Part shown: positions 8,039 to 20,000 of the stretch, piece after piece
Position numbering within the stretch: the first letter of the stretch is position 1
How the letters are laid out: each line of letters opens with the position of its first letter
Assembly: GCF_014189535.1 (NCBI RefSeq)
Contig: NZ_CP050307.1
Location: forward strand, 2,294,001 to 2,358,000
Length of the DNA stretch: 64,000 nucleotides
From: Rhizobium lusitanum
GTDB taxonomy: Bacteria > Pseudomonadota > Alphaproteobacteria > Rhizobiales > Rhizobiaceae
Direction: 5' to 3'
Notes under the pieces: model-generated
What the model saw: only the letters and a program-made list of their open reading frames with translations
Told to the model about the DNA's origin: nothing
Databases searched by the model: none
Program-made: the position numbers and the translations under genes

Positions 8039-8776
8039 TTGAGCATCTCTAAAACGCAGGGCTTTATATTGAACGAGTTTCTGGGCAGCGGAACTGGGTC
8101 TCTCTTGGTAGGCGCTGGTCTCACTTTGGCAGGCGTCGTTGCCGGATGGCTGATGTCGACGGTTTCCTCACGGGCTATAACACGACCGAAGCGGAGCGAG
8201 GCAGCAGCAGGTGAAGTTCGCCATCTCGCTCTCCGTACCGTAATCGCGCTCGACGATTTCGTCGGCACCTGCCAAGCGGCGATCAACGATACGCCTGAGT
8301 TCAACCCATCCGATCCCTCAGAATTCGTTTTCCATGTGGAGGATCCACGCCTCGACCTGCCAAGAGATGCAGAGTGGAGTATCATTCGTCCCGACGTCGT
8401 TGAACAGCTCTTGTGGATGCCGAACCGCATCCGCAACGTTCTTGATGCACTTGATTCCCTGGATATCGTGCCGCCTGCTTTCGGCGATCTGTTCGAGCAC
8501 CGCGAAGAGGACTTTTCCCGGCTGGCCCTCAGAGCGCTGGACCTGATCCAAACAATTTCCGCGGAATATGAGCTCCCGAAACCTGAACGGCCCATCTACT
8601 ACGACCCCCGTCTCGAATTCGAAAACCGGATCCAGACGATTGCGGATGCTCGGAACCGCCGCCGCGAAGTCGGCATCAGCGACAAGGGCGATGACGTGTC
8701 TAACATTACGCCGCTGTTCCCGAAGAATCGTCGTGATGCTGCTGCGCCTGCCGCGGACGTCGATCCAAAGGGCTGA
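8039..8776 (+). CDS. Unknown protein with N-terminal membrane anchor
   Basis: The protein has up to 245 aa (TTG at 8039; another TTG at residue 12 is possible). I do not recognise the family. Residues 14-42 form a glycine-rich hydrophobic segment (GSLLVGAGLTLAGVVAGWLM), probably a single transmembrane anchor. The rest is soluble, rich in acidic residues and helix-forming stretches (VRHLALRTVIALDDFVGTC), with a basic, proline/alanine-rich tail. The arrangement suggests a cytoplasmic domain held at the membrane. It stands alone between gene-poor regions. Confidence 0.55.
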   Translation: MSISKTQGFILNEFLGSGTGSLLVGAGLTLAGVVAGWLMSTVSSRAITRPKRSEAAAGEVRHLALRTVIALDDFVGTCQAAINDTPEFNPSDPSEFVFHVEDPRLDLPRDAEWSIIRPDVVEQLLWMPNRIRNVLDALDSLDIVPPAFGDLFEHREEDFSRLALRALDLIQTISAEYELPKPERPIYYDPRLEFENRIQTIADARNRRREVGISDKGDDVSNITPLFPKNRRDAAAPAADVDPKG

Positions 8777-9130
8777 TGATAGCTGCCGACAGTCTGCGCC
8801 ATTGGTGAAATAGGAGAATTTTCGGCGTGAATCCGGCCTCTTCCATCTCCGCCACCTCTTTATCACTCAGCAAGCTTCAGACCAGAACTTTGATTGCTTC
8901 TGAGCCGGACAATGTTGGGTCGCAGCGCGACAGTCGCAAATTACGGCCATTTGCTCTCGTTCAGCGAACGTCCGAGAACACCTTACATCGGCGAGCGCAT
9001 CACTGCGGTAATTTGCCGTTCTCGTCCTGGAAAATTCTCTATGAATCGTCTTCGGTAACGCCGCACGGAAGAACGGCGGCCGGCGCGCCTGATTATTTAG
9101 AAGGTTTGATGGTCAATATGCCACCGTTGC

Positions 9131-9330
9131 AGTGTGATCCCAACCGTCCGCTTTGAAGCCCCACCATCAAGGCAGGTGCCAGCGGAAATGGCCGCCTACG
9201 TGGAGTGGTTCAACAGATCAGCGCCAAACGGTGAAAGCCCCCTATCCGCTCTGACACGGGCCGGCATAGGCCATTTGTATTTCGAAAGCATCCATTCGAG
9301 GACGGGAACGGCAGGTTATGCCCTTGGCCT
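9131..9330 (+). pseudogene. Fic-domain protein fragment
   Basis: The reading VRFEAPPSRQVPAEM, then AYVEWFNRS and GIGHLYFESIH, is the segment of a Fic (AMPylase-type) protein just before its active-site loop. The expected HPFxDGNGR motif follows out of frame: the bases for FEDGNGR are present around 9298-9318 but about four bases are missing after the His codon. No full domain precedes or follows. This is a short decayed remnant with no function. Confidence 0.6.
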
Positions 9331-9404
9331 GCCTCTGATGTGAAAGAAACTACTCGGCGCCGTCGCCCAGTTCGAGCGTGCCCTGATCGCGCCAAACGCT
9401 TGAC

Positions 9405-9650
9405 CTAAAGTGCACCCACTTGCCCGAGCAGCTCTCGCCAGCGTTTCAAATATCCAGCGACCATAGCTTGATGCATCCCAGCAGAAGAGAGGCGTTCCGA
9501 TAGAACATTGAGATCGGTAGCATGTAAGTCGGTGTCCTTAGAGTAGTGCTTAAACGTGTACGTGAACATTTCCTCCCAGCTCCTCCGCACCCCTACGGAT
9601 TCGTCTACCAACGACGGACGGTACTGATCAGCTAACTCTTCCAGTGTCAT
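9405..9650 (-). CDS. Small unknown protein, possibly a recombinase-derived fragment
   Basis: The protein has 81 aa from ATG 9650 (GTG 9656 would add two residues). It begins MTLEELADQYRPSLVD and continues RRSWEEMFTYTFKHYSKDT and VLSERLSSAGMHQAMVAGYL. This helical pattern recalls the SAM-like core-binding part of tyrosine recombinases, but the catalytic domain is absent and I cannot confirm the match. It lies between a Fic remnant and an IS remnant, so it may be debris. The region 9657-10077 holds nothing else I can support. Confidence 0.35.
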   Translation of the reverse strand: MTLEELADQYRPSLVDESVGVRRSWEEMFTYTFKHYSKDTDLHATDLNVLSERLSSAGMHQAMVAGYLKRWRELLGQVGAL

Positions 9651-10077
9651 CCTCACCCGCCGATTCTTCTGTTGGCACTTGCTCGCTAAGTTCGGACGTC
9701 TGATACTGATCCTGGCGAAAGCTCTCGAGCTCCGGCTGTCGCCGTGTTGGCAGCGGCCGACTGTGGAGGAAATCTCTCAGCGGGTCTCTCGTCAATCCTC
9801 AATGAACTATAAAAGGCATCTACAAGATTGCCGTCAAGCCCAATAAGCCATTGTAACTTATGTAAAATAAACCAAAAAAAGGCTGACAATTTCTCGCCTC
9901 AGCGCTTTGAAGCTGCGGCACCAGACAAAAATGACGAGAGATTTCAGCGAACGGCTCGCATTGCGTGAGACGAGGTACTCCCTCGCCATTGGTTTTCAGG
10001 AGCGCAATCAGCATGGGCCCAAGTGAAAACTCGCCACGCTCCGATCGTGTCGCAAGATCGCGCAGATATCCGACACC

Positions 10078-10170
10078 AAGATGCAGATTGAGGCCTGGCA
10101 AAGGGAATACAATGAAAGTCGTCCTCGCGCGGTCGCTGGCTATTTGACGCCGACGGAATATGCTGCCGGT
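10078..10170 (+). pseudogene. IS3-family transposase (OrfB) C-terminal remnant
   Basis: The reading MQIEAWQREYNESRPR then GYLTPTEYAAG is the highly characteristic end of the IS3-family integrase-type transposase (usual form: W-x-x-D/E-Y-N-x-x-R-P-H-x-x-L-G-Y-x-T-P-x-E). The rest of the catalytic DDE domain is not present upstream, so it is a scar of an insertion sequence. Confidence 0.65.
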
Positions 10171-10613
10171 GCAGTCACTTCGGTGGGCCAAAACAGCCTC
10201 ACCAACGTCGGAGGCTATTGCTCCAAGCTGGACCACCAAACCCAAGCGCTTCAAGCCCAGCATGCATTAACATTCAACCCGGATCATTCCGCGAGTGCAT
10301 ACCACTGGTATTTTTACCGGATGCGCCTTGTGGCCGCAGCTCTATATTGAATTACGAGTGCTGGGAGACTGTATTGCAGAAGTTGCAGCTCACCAGAGAT
10401 GCCATGTCGTCCTCCCTAGCAATGGAAGGCATGGTCATTTCGAGCCAATCCAGCTGTTCATTGGCGCAAATGCCGGATGTGTGCGGTCTGTAGTGACGAA
10501 CGTTCGCGCGGTAACATATCCAATGGGTTAAGCGAGCCTTACCGATAGGTAGGTTTAAAATTGTCGGCGTGCTCTGATAGATTCCGCCTTGGAGTGAGGA
10601 ACACTGAAAGTCC

Positions 10614-10745
10614 ATGAAACTACACATCCAAGCGGATCACGAGCAGCGGCAAGGGGCCACGGCCAAGGGATATCGCAGATCTTATCCTCATCTCTCCGTG
10701 ATGAGGGCGAAGACGCGGGATTTCAAAAAGTTGGCGACGGAATAG
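10614..10745 (+). CDS. Possible 43-aa basic peptide
   Basis: ATG at 10614 lies downstream of a purine-rich GGAGTGAGGAAC (about ten bases to the start). The product MKLHIQADHEQRQGATAKGY and onward is hydrophilic and basic, ends in KKLATE and has no signal or membrane segment. I do not recognise it. It could be a transposase scrap given the surroundings. Confidence 0.25.
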   Translation: MKLHIQADHEQRQGATAKGYRRSYPHLSVMRAKTRDFKKLATE

Positions 10746-11612
10746 TCGCAAGTTCGTTTCCATCAAGACCCCAAAACGCACTTAAATCGAGAATGACCCA
10801 AAATGACATGGGACCCAAAAACGATGTGCTGTTTTGAACGGTGGTTGCACGGGTTTATTCCCGAAGACACTTAACCGAGACTTCAAGAAAAATTGATCGC
10901 CCGCTTATTGATCGAATATTTCTCCATGTTTTCAATGAGTAGGCATACGAAAAGCATCCAATAAACGTGTATTAGATCCATTGATAATAATAATGTTCCT
11001 TCTAGTTCACAATTGGTATTAAGCCGGTCCGCTTCTGTGTCAAAGCCTAGAAGTGAAGATGTGGTCTCTCTTTAAGTCCGGATAGCTAATCTGATTTCTT
11101 CCATCTTTTATCTTTGTAGGGGCCTCATGATGAAAGCATCTGTAAGTCGGTATTGCCGTCGGCAGATTTCAAGATTTTCACCGCTTGCAGGCCTTGTTTC
11201 CGCGGGAGGTTATCGCCTTTTGCGGGAGCATTTTATCATTTTGTCTCGTCGCGCCTGTAAAGCGACAAAATTGCAATGCGGCCGAGGGCGATATGCGCGA
11301 TCTTCACAAATGAAAGCGAATTCTCTCAGGGTGCCTCCCCAGATTGTTGGGCTGTTAGACCGTCCTATAACGGCGGTTACATACACCGCTGCTAAAGTGC
11401 TTACCCCTCATGACAAGAGCGCCGATTCTATCCGTCGAGCGCTAAAATCACGTCTATTTTTTCGGGCAGGCCTATCCATGTCGTCGATCCTGCGTACGTT
11501 CCAAATCGTTCTACGGACCGAAGTAATCTGATGGCGCCGTAAGCTCCAACATCTCGATACGCGGTTGGCGTCGCGTATTCGATCTTAAGCTCTCTCGTCG
11601 CATGGAGTTCAG
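10746..11612. promoter_or_regulatory. Gene-poor leader upstream of the synthase, with repeats
   Basis: This 0.87 kb is clearly more AT-rich than the flanks, especially 10880-11060, as expected for the control region of a long operon. ATTGATCG is repeated at 10892-10899 and 10907-10914 (15 bp period, same face spacing). ATACGCG and CGCGTAT (11557-11578) form a perfect 7-bp inverted repeat with an 8-base loop about 35 bp before the first synthase start. A 134-codon frame at 11127-11531 is very Arg/Ser-rich and I do not accept it as a gene. No promoter hexamers can be assigned with confidence. Confidence 0.4.
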
Positions 11613-14050
11613 ATGTCAGATGTGCCTACTGATCGTCCACGGTCGTCGACTGCCGGGATTCCTCGATATCTCAGATCTGTTCTTCCGGATAAATTGTACC
11701 AAAGCGTGTGTGATTTTTCGGTTCTCTATAGGGATGCGCCTGACGCTATCTTCCTCGGTGCGCTTCAGGTCTATTTAAGCCGCTATACGGCTCAGTCGGA
11801 TATTGTGATCGGTATGCTGGCTCCTCATCGGGGCGGCAAAGTAAGCGACATGTCCGCCGATATCTTGCCGGTCGGGACGGAAGACATCGGCAGCAGATCT
11901 TTCCGGAATTTACTTGAACATATCCGCGCGTCTCTTTCCGAAAAAACAACGCCCACATCGGAAACAAATGCCGTCTTTCTGTCGAACGGCGCCGATTTTC
12001 AAATTCTCTTTTCCTATCGATCGGCGAACGATGAACCGGGCACCTCCTTACACGTTCTGAATGCAGCACAGTCCCCTCGATATGAATTGTTCCTCGAGGT
12101 GATCGAGCAGGACGATTCTTTTGTTTTTTATCTGAGATACGATGCAAGCTTATTTGATGCTCCTACCGTCGAGCGAATCCAGCATCAGTATTTTCGTTTG
12201 CTTGAATCCATTTTGGCGGCGCCGGACCTGTTTCCGGAGGATCATTCCATTCTGCCGGACAAAGATCTGCAGGATGTGATTCATGAATGGAACAAAACGA
12301 AGTATGAATATCCCGCAAATACGTGTTTTCACGAACTGTTCGAGATCCAGTCGGTAAGAACACCTGATAAACCGGCAATTTTCTTCGGAGAGCAACATCT
12401 CACCTATCGGGACTTGAATCATCGAAGCGACTTGCTTGCAAAATGGTTGCGGTCAAGGGGAGTTTGTCCCGGTGTTCTGGTTGGCCTCTGCGTCGAGCGC
12501 TCTCTGGATATGGTCGTCGGGCTTCTGGGAATTCTCAAGTCGGGCGGGGCCTATGTGCCTTTGGGGCCTGATTATCCGGTAGACCGGTTGAAGTATATGG
12601 CGGAGGATAGCGGCGTTCAGCTTATCCTGACCCAGCAACATCTTGTCCCCGATATGAAGGCATGGGTGGGAGAGAAAGTACAAGCCGTCGCGCTGGATCG
12701 TGACTGGGATGCGAGCGATTGCGACATCCAGGGAGCCGGCGCGCTGCGAAAAGATGTGCAGCCCGATGATCTTGCTTACCTGATGTATACATCAGGGAGT
12801 ACGGGCAGGCCCAAAGGCGTGATGATTCCTCACCGGGCGCTGACCAATTTCCTTGTTTCGATGGGTGAGCAACCCGGACTGCAAAGTACGGACAAGCTTC
12901 TGGCGGTCACCACCTATTGCTTCGATATCTCGGGACTGGAACTGTATCTGCCTCTGTTGAAGGGCGGCCAGTGCTTCATTTGCAGCGAGGATGTCGCTCG
13001 GGACGGCAAAAGGTTGCTGCAGGAAATCCGCAGGATCAGGCCGTCGGTGATGCAGGCAACGCCGGCGACCTGGACCATGTTGTTTCATGCCGGATGGGAC
13101 AACGAAGAGCGACTGAAGATCCTGTGCGGAGGAGAGGCTCTTCCGGATACATTGAGGCGCAAGTTCATCGCCGCAAATTGTGATGTCTGGAATATGTATG
13201 GGCCGACCGAGACGACGATCTGGTCGACGTTGCGGCATCTCGACCACGAGGGCCACGTCAACATCGGCAAGCCGATCGCCAATACACAAATCTACATTGT
13301 CGACCAGACGTTCCGACCCGTTCCCGTTGGCGCTGCTGGCGAGCTTTGCATCGCGGGAGACGGCCTGGCGAAAGGCTACTGGAACCGGCCTGATATCACC
13401 GCTGAAAAATTCATAGCCAATCCCTTTCCTGGAGAGTCGAAGCTTTACCGGACGGGCGATCTCGCGCGTTGGCGTGCCGATGGGACCATCGATTACCTCG
13501 GCCGTATCGATCACCAGGTGAAAATTCGAGGATTCCGGATCGAGCTCGGTGAGATCGAGGCACGGCTCAATCAACATCCTGCGATCGGAGACGGCGTGGT
13601 GGTGGTGAAGACCCATGAAGAGACACAGCATCTGGTGTGCTACTACATGGCGTCCGAGGAGCTGGAGCCGCAATCATTGCGGAAGCATCTCAAGGAGCAT
13701 CTTCCCGACTATATGGTGCCCCACCTGTTCGTTCACCTGCAGGCCCTGCCGTTGACGCCGAACGGGAAGACCGATCGCAAGGCGCTGATGGAGCGTGAAC
13801 TGGAGCTGTCCCGGTCCGAAACGCTGCCGCCGCCTGAATCGGCATTGGAAAGGCGGATCTGGTCGATATGGAAAGATACCCTTCATATCGGCAACATCGG
13901 TACGGACGACGGCTTCTTCGAGATTGGCGGCACCTCGGTGTCCGCTACCGCCCTGGTTGAACGGATCAATCGGGCTTTTGGCTGCGATATGACGCTGGCT
14001 ACGCTGGTTTCCCATACGACGATCTCGGCGCTCAGCCGATATATATCGAG
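11613..14050 (+). other. Module 1: truncated C - A(Gly) - PCP loading module
   Basis: Only the C-terminal half of a condensation domain is present (RYTAQSDIVIGMLAPHRGG is its recognisable core), so the domain cannot condense; a chain starter needs none. The A domain has YTSGSTGRPKG, GPTETT and GKTDRKAL. The residues lining the specificity pocket read D-I-L-Q-L-G-M-I-W-K, a glycine code. The PCP serine lies in IGGTSVSA near residue 775. Confidence 0.88.
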
Positions 14051-17000
14051 CGTCGCGGAAGACAGGGAAAGCCGCATCCTCCCAAGCCGAGAAGATCATC
14101 CAAGGTCAATCATAGATGACAGGGATGAGACGGACTCCATCGCGATCGTTGGCATGGCGGGTAAATTCCCCGGCGCGGAAGACCTGGAGACGTTCTGGGA
14201 GAATGTCGAGCAGGGCCGAAACTGCATTGTCGAGGTTCCCGAAACGCGCTGGAGCTGGAAAGACCACTATGGAGACCCGGTAAAGGAGAGGGGAAGAACC
14301 AGAATCAAATGGGGAGGATTTATCGAGGGCATCGACGAATTCGACCCATTGTTCTTTGGTATCGCGCCCCGTGAAGCGGAGCTGATGGACCCGCAGCAGC
14401 GGCTGCTGATGACCTATAGCTGGTTGGCTCTGGAGCATGCCGGCATTGCGCCTTCCAGCCTGTCGCAGCAAACAACCGGGGTGTTTATCGCCGCGTCGGC
14501 GGGAGAATACAGGGATTGCATCGCGGTCGACGCGGAAGACAGTGTGTACGGGATCACCTCCGAAGCAACCGCGATGATCCCCAGCCGCATATCCTATACT
14601 TTGAATCTGCATGGACCCAGCGAGCTGTGTGAAACCACCTGCTCTTCGTCGCTGGTCGCGATACATCGTGCCATCCAGTCGATGCGCGCCGGCGAATGCG
14701 AGCAAGCCATCGTCGGTGGGGTGAACCTGTTGCTCTCGCCCAAAGGCTTCAGCCGATACGAAGCCATGGGGCTGCTGTCGACGCAAAATGAAGTGAAATC
14801 CTTCCAAGTCGGCGCGAGCGGTTATCTGCGGGCGGAAGGCGTCGGGGTCGTGGTGCTGAAGCCGCTGAGTAAGGCTTTGGCGGATGGAGACCTTGTCTAT
14901 GCCCTGCTGAAAGGTTCGGGCGTGTCTCATGGCGGCAAGGGCATGTCGCTGACCTCTCCGAACGGCGAAGGCATGAAGTCGGCCATGATCCGTGCCTACA
15001 CCGTAGCCGATGTCGACCCGAGAACCGTGGCCTATATCGAAACCCACGGTATCGCGTCTCCCGTCGGCGATAGCATTGAAATCGATGCGCTAAAATCCGG
15101 ATACAAGAACATGGCTGAGCGGTATCGGACGGGCGTCGATGCTGCACCTGTCTGCTATCTCAGTTGTTTGAAGCCGACCATGGGGCATGGGGAAATCGTT
15201 TCAGGCATGGCTGCTTTGATGAAGGTGGCTTTGGCTTTGCGGCAGCAGGTCATTCCGGCGCTTGCCCGCTTCTCGGGGCTGCATGAAGGTCTCTCCCTCA
15301 CTGGAACCCCCTTCCAGATTGTCCGTTACAGCCAGCCCTGGTCCGTGCGAAACGATGACGCGGGACAGGCACTGCCTCGTAGGGCAAGCATAAATAGCTA
15401 TGGCTTTGGTGCCAGCGCCCATCTTGTTCTTGAAGAATACCCCTCAGAGGGTGTGCAATCACTTGCACAGGCCCCTGGTACGTCACCGCAAATCATCATT
15501 CTGTCGGCGAGGACCAAAGACCGCCTGAAGGTGATGGCCGAAAATCTGCGAACCTTCATTCAGGCTCACCCACGGACTGCTTTGCGTGATCTGGCTTACA
15601 CGCTTCAGGTCGGTCGGGAGGCGATGAGGGAGCGCGTGGCCATTCTGGCAGGTAATCCGGATGAATTAACCCACGGCTTGGTGAACTTCATCAATGGCGT
15701 TGATTCTCAGGCAGCGAAGGTCCTGTCCGGTACGGCTCCTGAAAAGCTTGTCCATCGTGATGCATCCGAAAGCGATTTCGCTGAAGCCTGGTCCAGCCGG
15801 GATTTTGAGGCAATTGCGCGTGCCTGGATCAATGGTGCTCAGCTTCCTTGGGCGAGTTTTGAACGAGACGACACGGTCAAGAAAGTCGCCTTGCCCACCT
15901 ATCCGTTCGAACGAAAAGCATATTGGGCAGGCAGGGAAAATCCATCGGCCGCGGAGATCAATACACCGATGAAACGATCTGGCGCGAAAAAGCGTATTTG
16001 TGTTGTGGGTGCCGGTCCCGCTGGATTGGTGATGGCCAAATCACTGCTTGAAGAGGGTCACGAACCGGTCGTCTATGAGGCGGGAGATACCTTCGGTGGC
16101 GTGTGGAATTTAAAGGAGCATAAGAACTCGGGGGCTTATAAGAATACCCGGTTCCAGAATTCCGCCGACACCAGCTTCTTTTCCGATTTTCCTGCCACTG
16201 CGGAGCACGGGCTTTTCCCAGGCGTCACGCAGGTCCGCGATTATCTTGAGGCATATGCGGAAAGATTTGATCTCAAGCGAAGGATTAACTACCGCAGCAG
16301 GGTCGTCGCTGTCGCAGAAGCGGGCGAACAATGGCGCGTGGAGGTAAGACGGGGAAACGAGCACCATGTTGATCACTTCGATGGGGTCGCCTTGTGCCAC
16401 GGCCGGTATCACCATCCTGCTTTGCCTGCTGTAAATGGGCTTAGCGATTTCCAGGGAGAAGTGCTGCATTCAGGCCAGTATTTCGACAACCGCATTTTTG
16501 AGGGCAAGCGTGTTCTGGTGGTCGGCAATGGTGTCAGCGGCATGGATATCGCCGAGGAAGCCAGCCATGTCGCTCGCGCAACTTATTGGTCGATGCGCTC
16601 GCTGAAATTCGTCCTGCCGCGCATGGTCGGCTATTTGCCGAATGATTTCATCTCTCCAGCCAACCTGCTGATATCGCCGGATAACAGCATTATCATGGAG
16701 CGTCTGAAAAATTCGATGCCGGACTATTACGCCGCTTATCAAAAAAGCGGCTTGTTTCCTGATGTCGAGGATTTCAGGGCCAACCCCTTCGTGCATATCA
16801 ACGACGGCGTCATCCAGCGCGTGGCGGATGGGGCGATCCAGACCTTTGTGGAAGACATAGCGCGATTTACCGCGAGCGGATGCGTCTTCAAGGCGTCCGG
16901 AACGGAAGTCAAAGACCTCGATATGGTGGTCATGTGCACCGGCTACGATGACGCTAAGTCTTTCGAGCACGTAAAACAGTTCTCGATGCAAGACGATTTC

Positions 17001-20000
17001 GCGATGGGGCTGTTTTACCATCGCAACCCAAGCCTTGTGAATGCATATGGCATTCAAAACGTGGGAACGACCGGCACGCTGCCGTATCTGGAGATGGTGG
17101 CGCGCTGGTACGCGCAGGTCATCTCCGGTCACTATCAGTTCAGCCAGCAAGAGCTTGAGCACCGAATTGACAAGCGGGATATCGTGGTCGCACCGCTGTC
17201 CAATGTCATGATCGGATTGAAACTGGGTCTGTTACCGAGACCGGAACAGGAGTTCGAGGCATTCTGGCGTTGCCTGAATACGCCATCTTTCCCGCCGATG
17301 TACCGTTTACGTGGCCCTCACGCCGCCCCGGAGGCGCAGAGCGTACTCTCCAGATCCATCCAGCGTTCCTTCATTCCGCAGGATGATCAGGACCCAGCAT
17401 TGCAGAAGGTGAAGTATCGGTTGTTAGCCGGCTTGGGTGATCCGGCCATGCCTGACTTGCTGGAACGTCAGGAGATTACCGCCGACGACTATCGACAGGC
17501 ACAAAATTATCGCAGTGACCCCATCGTGCTGTCCTGGGAAACGCAGTTCATCAAACCGGCGCATGGAGAGACGGATGCGGTCGAGGTTCATTCGATTGCG
17601 GGTGAAAGCAACGACAGCATTGTGGCCGAAGCGGTGTTTTCGGACGAAATCAAACGCCTGCTGGCAAAAACGCTGAAGCTGGACCCCCAAGAGATCGGGC
17701 TGGAGCAGAACCTGAGCAATTATGGCTTCAGCTCGGTTACTCTGACGGCCTTTTCCCAAAAGATCACGGACGAGTACGGCATTCGTCTGGCGCCTTCGAC
17801 CTTTATGGAGCATGCAACGCTGAAATCGCTGAGCGCTTTCATGTATCAGCGATTGCCGGCCAAAGAGACGAAACGTCCGGCACCGTCTGTACCGCGCCGC
17901 GAGGAAACGGACAGATCTGTTAAAGACGATCCGATGCCGATATCCGTTCCGCCTGTTTCCGACACACAGGATATCGCCATTATCGGGCTGGGCGGCAAAT
18001 TGCCCGGCGCGCGGGACCTGGGCGAATTCTGGCGCAATCTGCTCGAAGATAAATCGCCGATCACATCGATCCCCGAGGATCGCTGGTCCTGGAAAGACTA
18101 TGACGGCGATCCGGAACAGGCGGATAAAACGGATTGTCACCGTGGCGCCTTCATCGATGATGTAGGCGATTTCGACCCCTTGCATTTCAAGCTGTCTCCA
18201 CGAGAAGCAATCCTGCTGGACCCGCAGCATCGTCTTTTGCTCGAGGCTGCGTGGGAAACCCTGGAAAATGCAGGCTATGCCAAGAGCGCCTTGTTCGGAC
18301 AGAAAGTCGGATGCTTCATCGGCGTCGAGCGGCAGGACTATGCGAACAAGATCCGGTCGTTGGGCAATCCGGTCGATGGATATCTAAATACCGGAAACAG
18401 CCATGCGATGCTGGTCAACCGGGTCTCGCATTATTTCGGCTGGAAGGGTCCGACGCTAGCGGTCGATACGGCGTGCTCAAGCTCCTTTACGGCGCTGCAC
18501 GCGGCGCTCAGAAGTTTGCAGAATGGCGATGCCGAGTTGGCCTTGGCCGGCGGGGTGAATCTGGTTCTGGCGCCTGACGTTTTCATCTGCAACCGCAAGC
18601 TGGGACTGTTCACCGGCGAAGACCATGTCAAACCCTTCGACCGGGACGCCACGGGTCATTTTTTCAGCGACGGCTTGGGTCTGGTTCTGTTGAAGCCCCT
18701 CGCATCCGCAGAGCGCGACGGCGACCATATTTACGGCGTCATCAAAGGCATGTCGGTCCGGCATGGCGGGCAAGGTGTGATGCTGACCTTCCCCAACCCG
18801 ATCTCGCATCGGGAGGTCATCGAGGAAGCATTGCAGCAAGCGCGGCTGCACCCCTCTGACATCGACTATATCGAAGGGCAGGGTACGGCCAATCCGGTTA
18901 CGGATATCGTTGAACTCAAAGCCTATCATCAGGTCTTCGCACGGCAGGCCAGGCCGGTGCCTATCGGCACGATCAAAGGTCATATGGGGCATTTCGCCGG
19001 AGCGTCAGGAGTTCTCGCCAGCATCAAGGCTCTGTTGTCGCTGCAAAACAATCAGCTTATCAAGGTCGCGAACTTCAAGGCGCTGAACTGGGAGCCGGAC
19101 GACGAGCCGTTCTCATGCGAGGTTCTGAGCCGACACCAGCCATGGCCGTCAAAATGGGTGCAAGGCAGACAAGTTCCGCGACGGATCGGGGTTCATAATT
19201 TTGGCTTTGGCGGCGTAACGGGCCATCTGATCCTGGAAGAACATCTTTCCCCGGACGGCGGGAGACTTCGATCCGGCGGCGGTGAGGAACTCATCGTTCT
19301 CTCGGCGCGAAAAGCAGATCAGCTCGTGCCAATGGCGGAGCGTCTCCTTCACTACCTTGAAGCCAAGGAATACCGATATTTCGGATTGGAAGCCCTCGAT
19401 CTCGGCGACGTCGCTTACACTCTTCAGGTCGGGCGAGAGCCCCTGACGAACCGCATGGCGCTCTTGGCCAGAAGCCTGCCGGATCTCATCCAGAAATTGC
19501 GGCAAGTGGTCAACCGTGCGAATCTTCCAGATGATTGCTGGTGGGGTTCATCGGAAGAGGAGGCCGTCAGCCTCGATGGAGCCGCGCTCCGTCGAGCTGA
19601 TCTCAGGGAACTGGCGCAGTTCTGGCTGCAGGGGCGGGTGTTCGACTGGGGCCAGTTAAACAGCGCTTCCAAGCCGAAAAGGGTTCCTCTCCCGACATAT
19701 CCTTTCTCGAAGGCTCGATATTGGGTTCAGGCGCCGGACGCCATTGCCGCGCTGCAATCCTCGCAGGTCAAGGTGGCCTCCGCCGCCATGCCCCACGAGG
19801 TCAAGGGTATGATCCCGACGCTGAACGGCACGGGGACGATGACGAAGCAGTTGCTGGCCTGCTCGGAATCCTTCGTCGACTATGCTGGGCAATGTGAAGG
19901 GGAAGTCCTCGATCTGGGCTGCGCCTACGGAGGGGCGTCCTTGTCGGCGCTTGAACGCGGAGCCCGCGTTTTCGCTGTCGACATGGATCCTCGGCATCTG

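Noticed and set aside
11127..11531. 134-codon + strand frame just before the synthase
   Set aside because: Arg/Ser-rich composition, no recognisable fold, no good ribosome-binding site; looks like chance in a control region.
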